From JBBRLA01 sp038231615 (GTDB lineage: Bacteria; Myxococcota_A; Polyangia; Palsa-1104; JAEUJZ01), in assembly GCA_038231615.1 (NCBI GenBank), contig JBBRLA010000020.1, forward strand, positions 1 through 26,895: DNA of 26,895 nt, in the 5' to 3' direction. Positions 16,037 to 24,113 of the stretch are shown one piece after another. A model generated the notes under the pieces. That model saw only the letters and a program-made list of their open reading frames with translations. It was not told where the DNA came from and ran no database searches. Positions within the stretch are counted from its first letter, which is position 1. Each line of letters begins with the position of its first letter. A program made the translations under genes and the position numbers.

Positions 16037-16666
16037 ATGCCTCGCCGGAAACAGACCAACCCCGACAACATACAGACCGCGATCCAGCAGAGCCTGAGCC
16101 GGGCCGCGCATGCCTTCGCTCATGAGATCCTGGCCATCCTCAGCGCCACTGCCCTCTCCGACCTAGCGGTGCTGTCCGGGAGGCGCATCCCCGGTGTCAC
16201 GGATGGATCATCGCGGGGCCGCGAGGCCCTGGCCGAGGACAACGACATCCAGAGCGGCGCGATGGCCCTGAAGAAGCAGCCCTCCCCCAGGACCAGCGCC
16301 GTGCGTCGACAGGCGGGGACCAAGCCCGTGCAATGCCCGGTCGATGGATGCGAGAGCCCGGGCATCCGGTCCAAGATGAATTTCTGTCACCACCACGCCG
16401 GCCAGCTCTCGCGGACCGAGATGACCAAGATGCGCCAGGCGCAGCGGGCGGCCCACCTGACGGAGGTCAAGGCAGGCAAGGCCCGTGGCGAGGACGCTCC
16501 TCAGACCAGGGCCGCCGCCAAGGCCATGGCGTCCAAGAAGAAGCCCGGCCCCAAGATGAAGCCCGGCCCCAAGATGAAGCCCGGCCCCAAGATGAAGCCC
16601 GGCCCCAAGATGAAGCCCGGCCCCAAGATGAAGCCCGGCCCCAAGAAGGGCAGCAAGCGGAACTGA
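16037..16666 (+). CDS. Lys/Pro-rich repeat protein with zinc-knuckle-like motif
   Basis: 209 residues from the ATG behind aaggag; the in-frame start at 16007 was rejected because it lies inside the direct repeats. The N-terminal 60 residues include a probable helix (AIQQSLSRAAHAFAHEILAILSATAL). A central CPVDGCESPGIRSKMNFCHHH (about 95-115) places Cys and His for a small zinc site. Basic helices follow (TEMTKMRQAQRAAHL). The C-terminus is six copies of KPGPKM/K, giving a strongly positive tail like histone H1 or bacterial nucleoid proteins. A DNA- or RNA-binding role is therefore likely, but this is inference. I recognise no named family. No export signal. Confidence 0.8.
   Translation: MPRRKQTNPDNIQTAIQQSLSRAAHAFAHEILAILSATALSDLAVLSGRRIPGVTDGSSRGREALAEDNDIQSGAMALKKQPSPRTSAVRRQAGTKPVQCPVDGCESPGIRSKMNFCHHHAGQLSRTEMTKMRQAQRAAHLTEVKAGKARGEDAPQTRAAAKAMASKKKPGPKMKPGPKMKPGPKMKPGPKMKPGPKMKPGPKKGSKRN
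16541..16648 (+). repeat. Six tandem 18-bp repeats coding KPGPKM
   Basis: Unit aagcccggccccaagatg begins at 16541, 16559, 16577, 16595, 16613 and 16631. The copies are nearly identical at the nucleotide level, and only the last ends aag. Such identity, including at third codon positions, suggests recent expansion and likely copy-number variation between strains. Confidence 0.93.
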
Positions 16667-16718
16667 CCCGTACCGTTCGCGCCGAGCCGCAGTTCCCTAC
16701 AGGTCCGCGTGTGCGGAT

Positions 16719-16746
16719 CTGAGGGGGCCCATGTGCTTCCCCTCAG
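16719..16746. terminator. Candidate bidirectional terminator hairpin
   Basis: ctgagggg (16719-16726) pairs perfectly with cccctcag (16739-16746) around a 12-base loop, between two convergent genes. There is no U-tract on either side, so it may stop transcription poorly or act only as a stabilising 3' hairpin. Confidence 0.4.
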
Positions 16747-16794
16747 CACCCCTGTTGGCTCGCGAATGTGAGTCAACGGGGAGCCGCCGGTCGG

Positions 16795-17709
16795 TCACTC
16801 GCAGAGGCCGACCCCGGAGACGCCGGTGCGAAAGGTGTCCTGGCAGGTGCCGGCCTTACAGGCGGGAGCGCCGCCACGGACGCAAAGGGGATGGCAGCGG
16901 CCGTCACCGCCGGGGTAAAGGTCGCACTCGGAACCCTCGCGGCAATCGTTGAACAGCTTGCAGGCATTGCCATCCTTGACGGAGGGCAACTGGTCGGGCA
17001 GGCAGATGAGGCCGCGCCACTTGTCGACGGTCTTGTTGAGCTTCAAATCGACGGTGCTGTCGACGAAGGCGCAGTGACGGGTAACGCCCCCCATGGGGTC
17101 GGCCTTGCAACTGCCGATGGCGATCTTGCAGATCGGGGAGCAGTGGCCTTTGTCCTCGTAGGCGTCGCGGAGGCAGCCGCCGGGGATCTTGGGCACGTTG
17201 GGGTCGGGGTCTGCCAGGGCCTGGCAGGTCCCGTCGCCCTGGGTCGGGTCGCAGTCAAAGTTGTTGTCGGGGAAGCACACGTCGGCGTCGATCTGGCAGA
17301 TGTAGCCGGGGTGGCGGCAGGTGGCCTTGTCGTGGCACTTGCGGAAGCAGAAGGCGCCGATCTGGCCGAAGTCGATGCACGATCCCTGGGACCCGCAATC
17401 GGTGTCGACCTGGCAGAAGGAGGAGCAATAGCCGTCCTTTGCGGGGAGAAAAAAGACGCTGTTGAAAAGATATTCGCGGAAGCAGGTGGGCTTGCCGCTG
17501 CTGGCGGTGCAGTCGGTGTCCATCTTGCAAGCGGCCCCCAGGTTGCTGGTAAGGGCGGTGGATGACATGTCGGTCATGTCGGAACCACCGGTGACGGACA
17601 GGTCCTGCAGGCCGGCATCGGTGAAGGACTGCGGGGAGTCGCAGGCGCCAAAGAGAAGCAGGGCCACTGCACCGAGGGCCAGGAAGGCGGGGGAAGCGGT
17701 AGGTCTCAT
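16795..17709 (-). CDS. Cys-rich lipoprotein of unknown function
   Basis: 304 residues. A signal peptide with lipobox LFGAC predicts a lipoprotein. After an Asp/Ser/Thr-rich linker, the rest is a regular Cys-rich array of about two dozen Cys (LGAACKMDTDCTASSG, GYCSSFCQVDTDCGSQGSC, FCFRKCHDKATC, CKLFNDCREGSECDL, GRCHPLCVRG, CKAGTC), the C-x(3-6)-D-C-x(3-8)-C style common in myxobacterial secreted proteins with multiple disulfides. No catalytic motif was seen, so binding or structural roles are possible. It is transcribed towards the KPGPKM gene. Its upstream region is AT-rich (17710-17755) and probably holds the promoter, but no Shine-Dalgarno is obvious before the ATG. Confidence 0.83.
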   Translation of the reverse strand: MRPTASPAFLALGAVALLLFGACDSPQSFTDAGLQDLSVTGGSDMTDMSSTALTSNLGAACKMDTDCTASSGKPTCFREYLFNSVFFLPAKDGYCSSFCQVDTDCGSQGSCIDFGQIGAFCFRKCHDKATCRHPGYICQIDADVCFPDNNFDCDPTQGDGTCQALADPDPNVPKIPGGCLRDAYEDKGHCSPICKIAIGSCKADPMGGVTRHCAFVDSTVDLKLNKTVDKWRGLICLPDQLPSVKDGNACKLFNDCREGSECDLYPGGDGRCHPLCVRGGAPACKAGTCQDTFRTGVSGVGLCE

Positions 17710-17797
17710 TTCAGTATTGTATGATTTTTTACAAAATAATTACAGGTAGAATAAAGCCAGGGATGGCGACAGGTTGGTGTCGGAGTGATCCCCTGCC

Positions 17798-17916
17798 TCA
17801 ACTTGAAGGGTCGCCGATGAGGCGTTCGATGATGCTCAGCAGGGGTCTCCAGCTTGAAGGCTTTACCAGAAAGGGATGATCGCGAAACTCGGGCTCACCT
17901 GGCTGGCCAGGATGGC
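17798..17916 (-). pseudogene. Remnant of a response-regulator receiver domain
   Basis: One minus-strand frame reads GQPGEPEFRDHPFLVKPSSW then RPLLSIIERLIGDPSS and a stop at 17798. This matches the end of receiver domains in hybrid kinases, with the conserved Lys-Pro after strand 5 (FL-x-KPFSW-x-x-LL-x-x-I). Just upstream the expected strand-4 hydrophobic run (AAAILAS) is in another frame, and beyond it nothing matches. There is no start codon or phosphorylation Asp. It is the only gene-like trace in the gap 17710-18075. Coincidence cannot be excluded for so short a match. Confidence 0.4.
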
Positions 17917-18075
17917 TGCGGCTGTTTTTCGCGTTCTTCCGTCAACCGGACCTTCCTCTCATGTGCATCGCAATCTGGAACAGACGCGCCAACGCTGTAC
18001 AAGAGGTAGCGGGTGAACGCAAGATCCGACTCAACCCGAGTTCACGCATCGACCTGGCTGGCGGAGCCAAACGAA

Positions 18076-19608
18076 TCAGTTGCAGGTGGCGCCTTCTTCG
18101 GTGCAATTCTTGTAGGGGCAGCGGCAGAAAAGGGACGTCCCGTTGGAGAACACGGTGATCCAGCCCTGCTTGGCGCAGTCGGCCAGGTTGCAACTGGTGG
18201 TACTGCGGGAACCGTCGGGAAGGGTGGTGGTCCAGCCGTTCTTCCAGCAATCGGAGAGGGTGCAGACGCTGGATGTCTGCGCGCCTTCGGCGGGGGTCAC
18301 GGTAAAGCCCTCCTTGAGGCAGTCATCGGAGCTGCAAGCAACGCGGCTTGTTGACCCGTCGGGCAAGGTCGAGGTCCAGCCCTTCTTGCGGCAGTCGTCG
18401 CCGGTGCAACGGACCTGCACGGCGCCGCCGCCGATCGCGGCGCTCCAGCCCATCTTGAGGCAGTTCCGGCCCTGGCATCGCCCGGCGGCGGGAGTGCCCG
18501 CGGCGTAGGCCGCGAGAAAAAGCTGGCGCCGGTGCTCCTTCTCGGTGAGCTTGGTCTTGACGAAGGGCGTTGTCGGGGGGGCGGCGGGAGGCGGCAGCGT
18601 CACCACGGGCGGCGTCGGCGTCGGCGTCGGCGTTACCAAGGGCGCGACCGGAGACACCGGCGCCACGGCGGTGGGAACGGTCGAAGTCTTCGCATCGGTG
18701 GAAGTCACCGCCGAAGAAGTCGCCCCCTGCCCCGCCGCGCCCCCGGTCTTCGCGGTCCCTGCCGCCGCCTGCCGGGCCGCCGCCTGGGCCTCCCTGCGCT
18801 TCGCTTCCTCCAGCAGCTTCGTCTCTCGCTCCCGCGCCTCCTTCTCGCGGATCGCCGGGCACGCATCCGCCGTCAGCGTCACCGGCGCCCGCGCCGTCAC
18901 CTTCTGGTCCTCCTTTACCGTGCGCCGCACCAGCATCCCCCGCCCATCCCAGCAATAGCTCAACACCTTCTTGTCGCTCTCGTAGAGCCAGCATCGTTCC
19001 CCATGCCTCCCCTTCTCCTGCCGGGTCGGCGCCCCTTCCTGCTCCAGCAGGTCCCCCTGCTCGCTGCCCTTCACCCCGAGCTTCTTCTTCAGTGACCCGA
19101 GGATCCGCGGCCATACCGACTCCCGCCATTTTTTCTGCGCCCCGTCGCGCATCTCCGAAAGTTTTACCAGAAAGGCCGTCTCGTCCAGCACCCCGTCCTG
19201 CGTCGTCCGGTACGAAAGCCTCGGCCGCCAGACCCCCGAGGACCGGTCCCGCCCGATGCGATCCAGCGCGTCCCCGGCGATCTTGCCGGCACGGCGCAGC
19301 GACTCCCCCGCCGGCTCCAGCGATTTTCGCTTCAGGTCCGCCTCGGCCAGATCCACAAGCTCCCGCGTCTGGTCATAGGCCAGCACCGCGTAGAAGGTGC
19401 AGTCGCGCGGCTCGTCGTTCTGCGCCTGCCGCCGCTGCAGTTCCTCCCGGGCCTGGTCCACCGGAACGTTGTCTGGATTGCGTCGGTCCTTCTCGAACTC
19501 CCGGTTCACGAAGGAGCAGGCCGACCCGGACAGGCTGCCCAGAACGCCCACGCACACGATCCAGTACGAGAACCGACACCCAGTCATGGATTTCCGCAAA
19601 TGTGACAT
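18076..19608 (-). CDS. Lipoprotein with coiled/Pro-Thr linker and C-terminal Cys-GW repeats
   Basis: 510 residues. Signal peptide with lipobox LSGSAC; an alternative ATG seven codons in would remove the Arg-Lys needed for export. Residues about 35-245 are an unassigned helical and beta region with HGERCWLYESDKKVLSYCWDGRGMLV. A charged helix (REKEARERETKLLEEAKRRE) leads into an Ala/Thr/Pro/Val linker. The last 135 residues hold five repeats of about 23 residues with the core C-x(4)-C-x-K-x-G-[WF] (RCQGRNCLKMGW, RCTGDDCRKKGW, ACSSDDCLKEGF, VCTLSDCWKNGW, SCNLADCAKQGW) and a degenerate sixth. I know no name for this repeat. Surface or periplasmic binding is the likely role. It lies 48 bases after the rarA stop, same strand. 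Confidence 0.82.
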   Translation of the reverse strand: MSHLRKSMTGCRFSYWIVCVGVLGSLSGSACSFVNREFEKDRRNPDNVPVDQAREELQRRQAQNDEPRDCTFYAVLAYDQTRELVDLAEADLKRKSLEPAGESLRRAGKIAGDALDRIGRDRSSGVWRPRLSYRTTQDGVLDETAFLVKLSEMRDGAQKKWRESVWPRILGSLKKKLGVKGSEQGDLLEQEGAPTRQEKGRHGERCWLYESDKKVLSYCWDGRGMLVRRTVKEDQKVTARAPVTLTADACPAIREKEARERETKLLEEAKRREAQAAARQAAAGTAKTGGAAGQGATSSAVTSTDAKTSTVPTAVAPVSPVAPLVTPTPTPTPPVVTLPPPAAPPTTPFVKTKLTEKEHRRQLFLAAYAAGTPAAGRCQGRNCLKMGWSAAIGGGAVQVRCTGDDCRKKGWTSTLPDGSTSRVACSSDDCLKEGFTVTPAEGAQTSSVCTLSDCWKNGWTTTLPDGSRSTTSCNLADCAKQGWITVFSNGTSLFCRCPYKNCTEEGATCN

Positions 19609-19656
19609 GGCAGCCGATGATTCTCGCCCGGCCCCGCCCGGCCGGCGAGGAAATGA

Positions 19657-21099
19657 TCAGCCTTTTTTCGCTCCCTCGCCGTCTATTTTCGTCGCTGGCG
19701 TCGGCACCTGTGTCTCGGGCGTCAGTGCCGGCACCCGCCCCTCGCCGCCCTGCCGCCGGGTCGCCGCCCGCCACTGCGCCAGCCGCTCCCCGATCTCCGC
19801 CTCATACCCCGAAGCCGATGGCTCGTAGAAGGTGGCGCCGCACAGTTCGTCCGGCACGTACCGCTGGTACACGTAGTTGCCGCTGAAGTTGTGGGGATAC
19901 TTGTACCCCGCCCCATACCCCAGGTCCTTCCCGGTCTTGCTGGAGGCATTGCGCAGGTGCAAAGGCACCGGCAGGGCGCCCCGTTCGGTCACCGCCTTGC
20001 GCGCCGCGGCGTAGGTGGTCAGCGCGGTGTTGGTCTTGGGCGCCGTCGACAGGTAAAGGCACGCCTCGGTCATCGGCAGTACCCCCTCGGGCAGGCCGAT
20101 GAAGCGGAAGGCCTCCACCGCGGCCATCGCCACCTGCAGCGCTCGCGGGTCCGCGCAACCCACGTCCTCGGCGGCGAAGATTACCATGCGGCGCAGGATG
20201 AAGAGCGGGTCCTCGCCCGATTCCAGCATGCGCACCATCCAGTACACCGCCGCGTCCGCGTCCGACCCGCGCATCGACTTGATGAAGGCCGAGATGACCC
20301 CGTAGTGCTCCTCTCCGCTCTTGTCATAAAGCAGCATCTTCTGCTGCAGCGCCTGCTCCACCGCCGCCGTGTCCAGGTGCCGCGTCCCCTCCGCGTCCGC
20401 CTCGGCCACCGCCGCCGCCGCCTCCAGCGCCGAGAGGGCCCGCCGGGCGTCCCCGCCAGCCTCGCGCACCAGGAGCTGCCGCACTTCCTCCGGCACATCG
20501 AGCTGCTCGCGTCCGAGCCCCCGCTCCCGGTCGCCGATCGCCCGATCGATGAGCGCCCGCAGGTCAGCCTCCGAAAGCGCCTCCAGCCGCAACACCCGCG
20601 AGCGTGAGAGCAGCGCCGCGTTGATCTCGAAGGACGGGTTCTCCGTGGTGGCGCCGATGAGGGTGATGGTACCCGCCTCGACGTGGGGCAGAAGGCCGTC
20701 CTGCTGCGCCTTGTTGAATCGATGGATCTCGTCGATGAAGAGCACCGTGCGCTGGTGGTATTGTTCCAGGGCCTGCCGGGCCTCGTCGATCTCTTGGCGC
20801 AGCTCCTTCACCCCGGCCTGCACCGCCGAGAGGTTGCGAAAGCGAGCGCCCAGCCCCTCGGCCAGAAGCCGCGCCAGGGTGGTCTTGCCGGTCCCCGGGG
20901 GCCCCCACAGGATCAGCGAGGGCAGCGTGCCCGGCCTGCCGGTGGTCTCCGACTTCCCCTGAAGCAGGCGGGAAAGCAGCTTCCCCGGGGAAAGCAGATG
21001 GGACTGCCCGACGAACTCGGCGAGAACGTGCGGGCGCATGCGCTCGGCCAAAGGCTGTCCGATACGTTCCTTCTGCGCCTGATGTTGAAAGAGGTTCAC
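19657..21099 (-). CDS. rarA: Replication-associated recombination protein A (AAA+ ATPase)
   Basis: 480 residues from a GTG at 21099; the open frame upstream to 21285 is not conserved-looking and was rejected. RarA/MgsA acts at stalled replication forks. Motifs: N-terminal PLAERMRPHVLAEFVGQSHLL, Walker A GPPGTGKTT (66-74), Walker B LFIDEIHRF, sensor 1 GATTENPSFEIN, LLSRSRVLRLEAL, then the helical C-terminal part with HYGVISAFIKSMRGSDADAA, DPLFILRRM, AEDVGCADP and LPEGVLPMTEACLYLSTAPKTN, all typical. The family is usually 420-450 residues; the extra C-terminal 45 residues here are Pro/Thr/Lys-rich. The 510-residue lipoprotein gene follows downstream. The start lacks a good Shine-Dalgarno. Confidence 0.97.
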   Translation of the reverse strand: MNLFQHQAQKERIGQPLAERMRPHVLAEFVGQSHLLSPGKLLSRLLQGKSETTGRPGTLPSLILWGPPGTGKTTLARLLAEGLGARFRNLSAVQAGVKELRQEIDEARQALEQYHQRTVLFIDEIHRFNKAQQDGLLPHVEAGTITLIGATTENPSFEINAALLSRSRVLRLEALSEADLRALIDRAIGDRERGLGREQLDVPEEVRQLLVREAGGDARRALSALEAAAAVAEADAEGTRHLDTAAVEQALQQKMLLYDKSGEEHYGVISAFIKSMRGSDADAAVYWMVRMLESGEDPLFILRRMVIFAAEDVGCADPRALQVAMAAVEAFRFIGLPEGVLPMTEACLYLSTAPKTNTALTTYAAARKAVTERGALPVPLHLRNASSKTGKDLGYGAGYKYPHNFSGNYVYQRYVPDELCGATFYEPSASGYEAEIGERLAQWRAATRRQGGEGRVPALTPETQVPTPATKIDGEGAKKG

Positions 21100-21337
21100 G
21101 GCGGCAAGGTAGCATATTGGGCCCTGAGGGATCGAAGCGTCAGTGGGGCATGCCAACCCCAGCAAAACTCCGTCAAGATGACAAGAAGCGCAACGCAAGG
21201 GGCCCGGCTTTGATGGCCCGGCCGTCTGTCTATGCTGGCCCGGCCTGGTCAAGGATGTTGGCCCGCCTCCTGCATTGGTAATCATTTCAGTGCCTGGCGA
21301 CCCCAGAGACTCCGGTCCCGAAATCGCCTACCCCTCC

Positions 21338-22951
21338 ATGGCGCCGCCCCCCGATCCCTACATCGGTTCGGTGCTGGGAGGGCGCTATCGCGTGCTGCGC
21401 CTGCTGGGACAGGGCGGCATGGGCACCGTCTACCTGGCACAGCACATCGTCATCGAGCGCCTGGTGGCGATCAAGATCCTCGACGAACGGCTGGCACGGC
21501 GGGGAGAAATCCTGCGGCGCTTCCTGCAAGAGGCCCGCGCCGCGGCGCGCATCGACCACGCCAACGTGGTCGAGGTCCACGACTTCGGTGAAACGGACAC
21601 CTCGGCCTACTTCGTCATGGAGTACCTGCCGGGACAGGATCTGTCCCATCTGGTACACCAGCCGGGGGGCGTGCCCCTTTCACGGCTGCGCAGGATCCTC
21701 AATCAGATCGGCCGGGCGCTGCAGGCGGCGCACGAGAAGGGCATCGTCCACCGGGACCTGAAGCCGGAGAACATCATCCTCACCTACAAGGAGGACGGAG
21801 AAGGGGAGGCTGACTTCGTCAAGCTGCTGGATTTCGGCATCGCCAGGATCATCGACGAGGGGCCCAACCGGGAGCGGGTCACCGAGGCCGGCACGGTCAT
21901 CGGCACGCCGGAGTACATGTCCCCCGAGCAGGTCCGCGGCGAGGTCCCGGATCACCGGGCGGACATCTACGCCCTGGGCTGCTTGCTCTACGAGATGCTC
22001 ACCGGGCAGCCGCCCTTCCTGGGCGAGTCCTTCATGGCGGTCGCCGGCAAGCAGATGTTCGAGTCAGCCCAGCCGCCAAGCCGCCGCCGGAGCGGCTGGA
22101 TGCCCCAGGATCTGGAAGCCGCCTGCCTGCGCGCCCTGGAAAAAGACCCGGCAAAACGCTTCCAGTCGATGGATGAGATGCTGGCGGCGCTGGCCCCGCC
22201 CGATCAGCAAGACGTGGAGCAAGACGACGCGCACGACCTGCCGTCCTCGCCCACCGTGGTCAGCCAGCCCCCGCACCGGGTGCTGGCGGCGGAGGTGTCG
22301 CTCCCCCCGCGGCAGGCGGAGTCGTTTTTCCCTCCGCGGCAGGCCGAAGCCCTTTCTCCTGTGCGGCAGGAGATCGGCATGCTGCCTCCCATCACCCCGG
22401 AGCCCCGCGACGTCTCAGGACGCTTTTCCGGGGCCCCTGCCCTGCCCCTCGCGGTATCGGGTCCAGTGGCATGGCCTCCGGCCCTCAAGGCCGCCGCCAT
22501 CACCGCCGCCGTCGCGGTGGCCTTCGCCGCAGTTATGATGATGATGATCGGGACCTCCGGCATGGACCCGGGCACGCCGGCCCCACCCTTACCCTCCTCG
22601 CCGGCTCCCGGGGCGCTGGTGCTCACCTCGTCACTTGCCGGGGTTGGAATGCCCGCGCTCAACAAGGGGCTTCCCCCGGCGCGGCTGCGGATTGCCCGGG
22701 CCACGGCCGGGGCCGCGGTGCTTCTGGATGACCACGAAATCCTGGGCACAACCCCGCTCGATGTCGAGATCCCCCTGGGGCGACAGACGTCCCGGGTGGC
22801 CCAGATCACCGTGCGCAAGGCGGGGTGCAAGCCCTACCAGATCACCGTGGCGCTCCTGCCCGGCGCCACCACCGAGCGCGACGCGATGCTGCACTGCAAG
22901 GGGACGAAGACCTCGGAAGACCTGCGCAACCCCTTCTCGAAGCAGAAATAA
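21338..22951 (+). CDS. Membrane Ser/Thr protein kinase with PEGA-like C-terminus
   Basis: 537 residues from the ATG at 21338; TTG 21275 or GTG 21290 would add 21 or 16 residues, and none has a clear ribosome site. The cytosolic Hanks-type kinase is complete: glycine loop GQGGMGTV (24-31), Lys46, Glu65, HRDLKPEN with Asp140, DFG with Asp165, GTPEYMSPEQ and ADIYALGCLLYEMLTG. A Pro-rich juxtamembrane region has three PPRQAE-like repeats (about 323-344). One transmembrane helix follows (about 383-404), with an unusual run of four Met. Outside, residues about 451-507 look like a PEGA domain (ATAGAAVLLDDHEILGTTPL). Such kinases are abundant in Myxococcota and relay envelope signals. The stop is one base from the convergent thioesterase gene. 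Confidence 0.95.
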   Translation: MAPPPDPYIGSVLGGRYRVLRLLGQGGMGTVYLAQHIVIERLVAIKILDERLARRGEILRRFLQEARAAARIDHANVVEVHDFGETDTSAYFVMEYLPGQDLSHLVHQPGGVPLSRLRRILNQIGRALQAAHEKGIVHRDLKPENIILTYKEDGEGEADFVKLLDFGIARIIDEGPNRERVTEAGTVIGTPEYMSPEQVRGEVPDHRADIYALGCLLYEMLTGQPPFLGESFMAVAGKQMFESAQPPSRRRSGWMPQDLEAACLRALEKDPAKRFQSMDEMLAALAPPDQQDVEQDDAHDLPSSPTVVSQPPHRVLAAEVSLPPRQAESFFPPRQAEALSPVRQEIGMLPPITPEPRDVSGRFSGAPALPLAVSGPVAWPPALKAAAITAAVAVAFAAVMMMMIGTSGMDPGTPAPPLPSSPAPGALVLTSSLAGVGMPALNKGLPPARLRIARATAGAAVLLDDHEILGTTPLDVEIPLGRQTSRVAQITVRKAGCKPYQITVALLPGATTERDAMLHCKGTKTSEDLRNPFSKQK

Positions 22952-22952
22952 A

Positions 22953-23807
22953 TCAGGCGGCGTGTCGCGAGCCCGGCGGGGCCTTCTTCACGATCATCAT
23001 CTGCGTGCCGAAGGCGCAGAGGTGCCCGTCTTCGTCCCACAACTCCACGTCCGCGGTGGCGAAGCCGGCGCCGACATGGCGGCAGGTGCTGTGGGCGCAG
23101 AGCCACTCGCCGCGGGAATCCGCCAAAAAGTGGACCGTCAGGTCCAGGCTCGGCGCGAAGAAGCGCGGCGCCCCCGGCCCCAGCCCCGCCCGCAGGGCCG
23201 GCGGCATGGTGTCGGCGATTGGCGGCAGGCAAAGCGGGTCCACCCGGCCATCGGGCAAACGCTGCGCCACCCGGTAGCGATACCAGCACGCGCCCCTGGG
23301 TCCGACTACCTCCGGGCCCAGCGCATCGCGCATCTCGTACTGCCGCAAGAACGCCGGCATCGGTCGCGCCGGGTCATAGTAAATCGGCCGGGCCGCCTGA
23401 GGGCGCGAGATGTCCCCGGAAAGCGACACGAACGTCCCTTCCGGCCCGGCGAGCTTTTTACCGAAGGTGGCGCTCACCTCAAGGCCGGGGCCGGGGAGCT
23501 TGCTCGACGAGAGCGCCGCCCGAAGCTGGGCCGCCACGTTGCCTTGGCGCAGCACCTCGACGCGGACCTCCAGCGGCCCGTCCGGCACCGGTGAGCAGAA
23601 GAGCGCAGTGGCGGAGATCGGCCGCAGCTCCGGCACCTCGGCCTGCATCGCCCGCAATGCCACCGTCATCAGCACGCCCCCGGACGGCGTGAAGTAGTTC
23701 CAGTTCGCGGGCAGTTCGGCCGTGTACCAGCCAGGCGCCGAGGCCAGACGAAGTACGGCAGTGTCCTTGGCCAGGTCCGCGGGCTCCATGGCCGATGGAT
23801 ATAGCAT
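22953..23807 (-). CDS. TesB-like acyl-CoA thioesterase family protein
   Basis: 284 residues from the ATG at 23807 (ggag eleven bases upstream); ATGs at 23837 and 23789 are alternatives. Double hotdog architecture: the N-terminal hotdog includes NWNYFTPSGGVLMTVALRAM and ISATALFCSPVPDGPLEVRVEVLRQG, and the C-terminal hotdog includes SLDLTVHFLADSRGEWLCAH, AGFATADVELWDEDGHLCAFGTQMMIV. This pattern (tail helix after P-S-G-G, W-x-x-x-x, D-x-x-G-x-L-x-A-x-x-x-Q) is that of the 4HBT_3/TesB-like thioesterase group, which hydrolyses acyl-CoA thioesters in the cytosol. The chain-length preference is unknown. A 40-residue insert (around AGPEGTFVSLSGDISRPQ) links the two halves. Confidence 0.85.
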   Translation of the reverse strand: MLYPSAMEPADLAKDTAVLRLASAPGWYTAELPANWNYFTPSGGVLMTVALRAMQAEVPELRPISATALFCSPVPDGPLEVRVEVLRQGNVAAQLRAALSSSKLPGPGLEVSATFGKKLAGPEGTFVSLSGDISRPQAARPIYYDPARPMPAFLRQYEMRDALGPEVVGPRGACWYRYRVAQRLPDGRVDPLCLPPIADTMPPALRAGLGPGAPRFFAPSLDLTVHFLADSRGEWLCAHSTCRHVGAGFATADVELWDEDGHLCAFGTQMMIVKKAPPGSRHAA

Positions 23808-24054
23808 GATTGTCGCGGCTCCAGATCGCCGTGCCATGCCGGCTGCGCCCCCATCTAATATCGGGGAAATTTGTTTGTTTCTTGAAATACATATTTAACT
23901 TAAAATAAACAACATCATAGGAGATATGCCGGGCAGGCTCAGGGCTGGGCCATCGATCGCGGAAAGACCCCATCTACTCACATGTACTATCGCAGCCATG
24001 CGACCCGGAAAGCGCTCCAAATCTACTTCTGCGGCGCACCCTTAGAGAATTCAT

Positions 24055-24084
24055 TTGACCCGCATCAACGAAACAAAGTAACGT
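24055..24084 (+). promoter_or_regulatory. Candidate sigma-70-type promoter for the tandem surface-protein genes
   Basis: ttgacc (24055-24060) and taacgt (24079-24084) with an 18-base spacer would start transcription about 20 bases before the ggaggg ribosome site of the first gene. The divergent region 23808-24113 also has an AT-rich block (23870-23915) and a 39-codon frame at 23926-24045 behind ggaga that could be a leader peptide; neither is proven. Confidence 0.35.
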
Positions 24085-24113
24085 TAGTCAACCTACACCT
24101 CTTTGGAGGGGTC

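Noticed and set aside
23926..24045. 39-codon open frame upstream of the surface-gene array
   Set aside because: It has ggaga close to its ATG but no recognisable product; kept only as a possible leader peptide in the promoter note.
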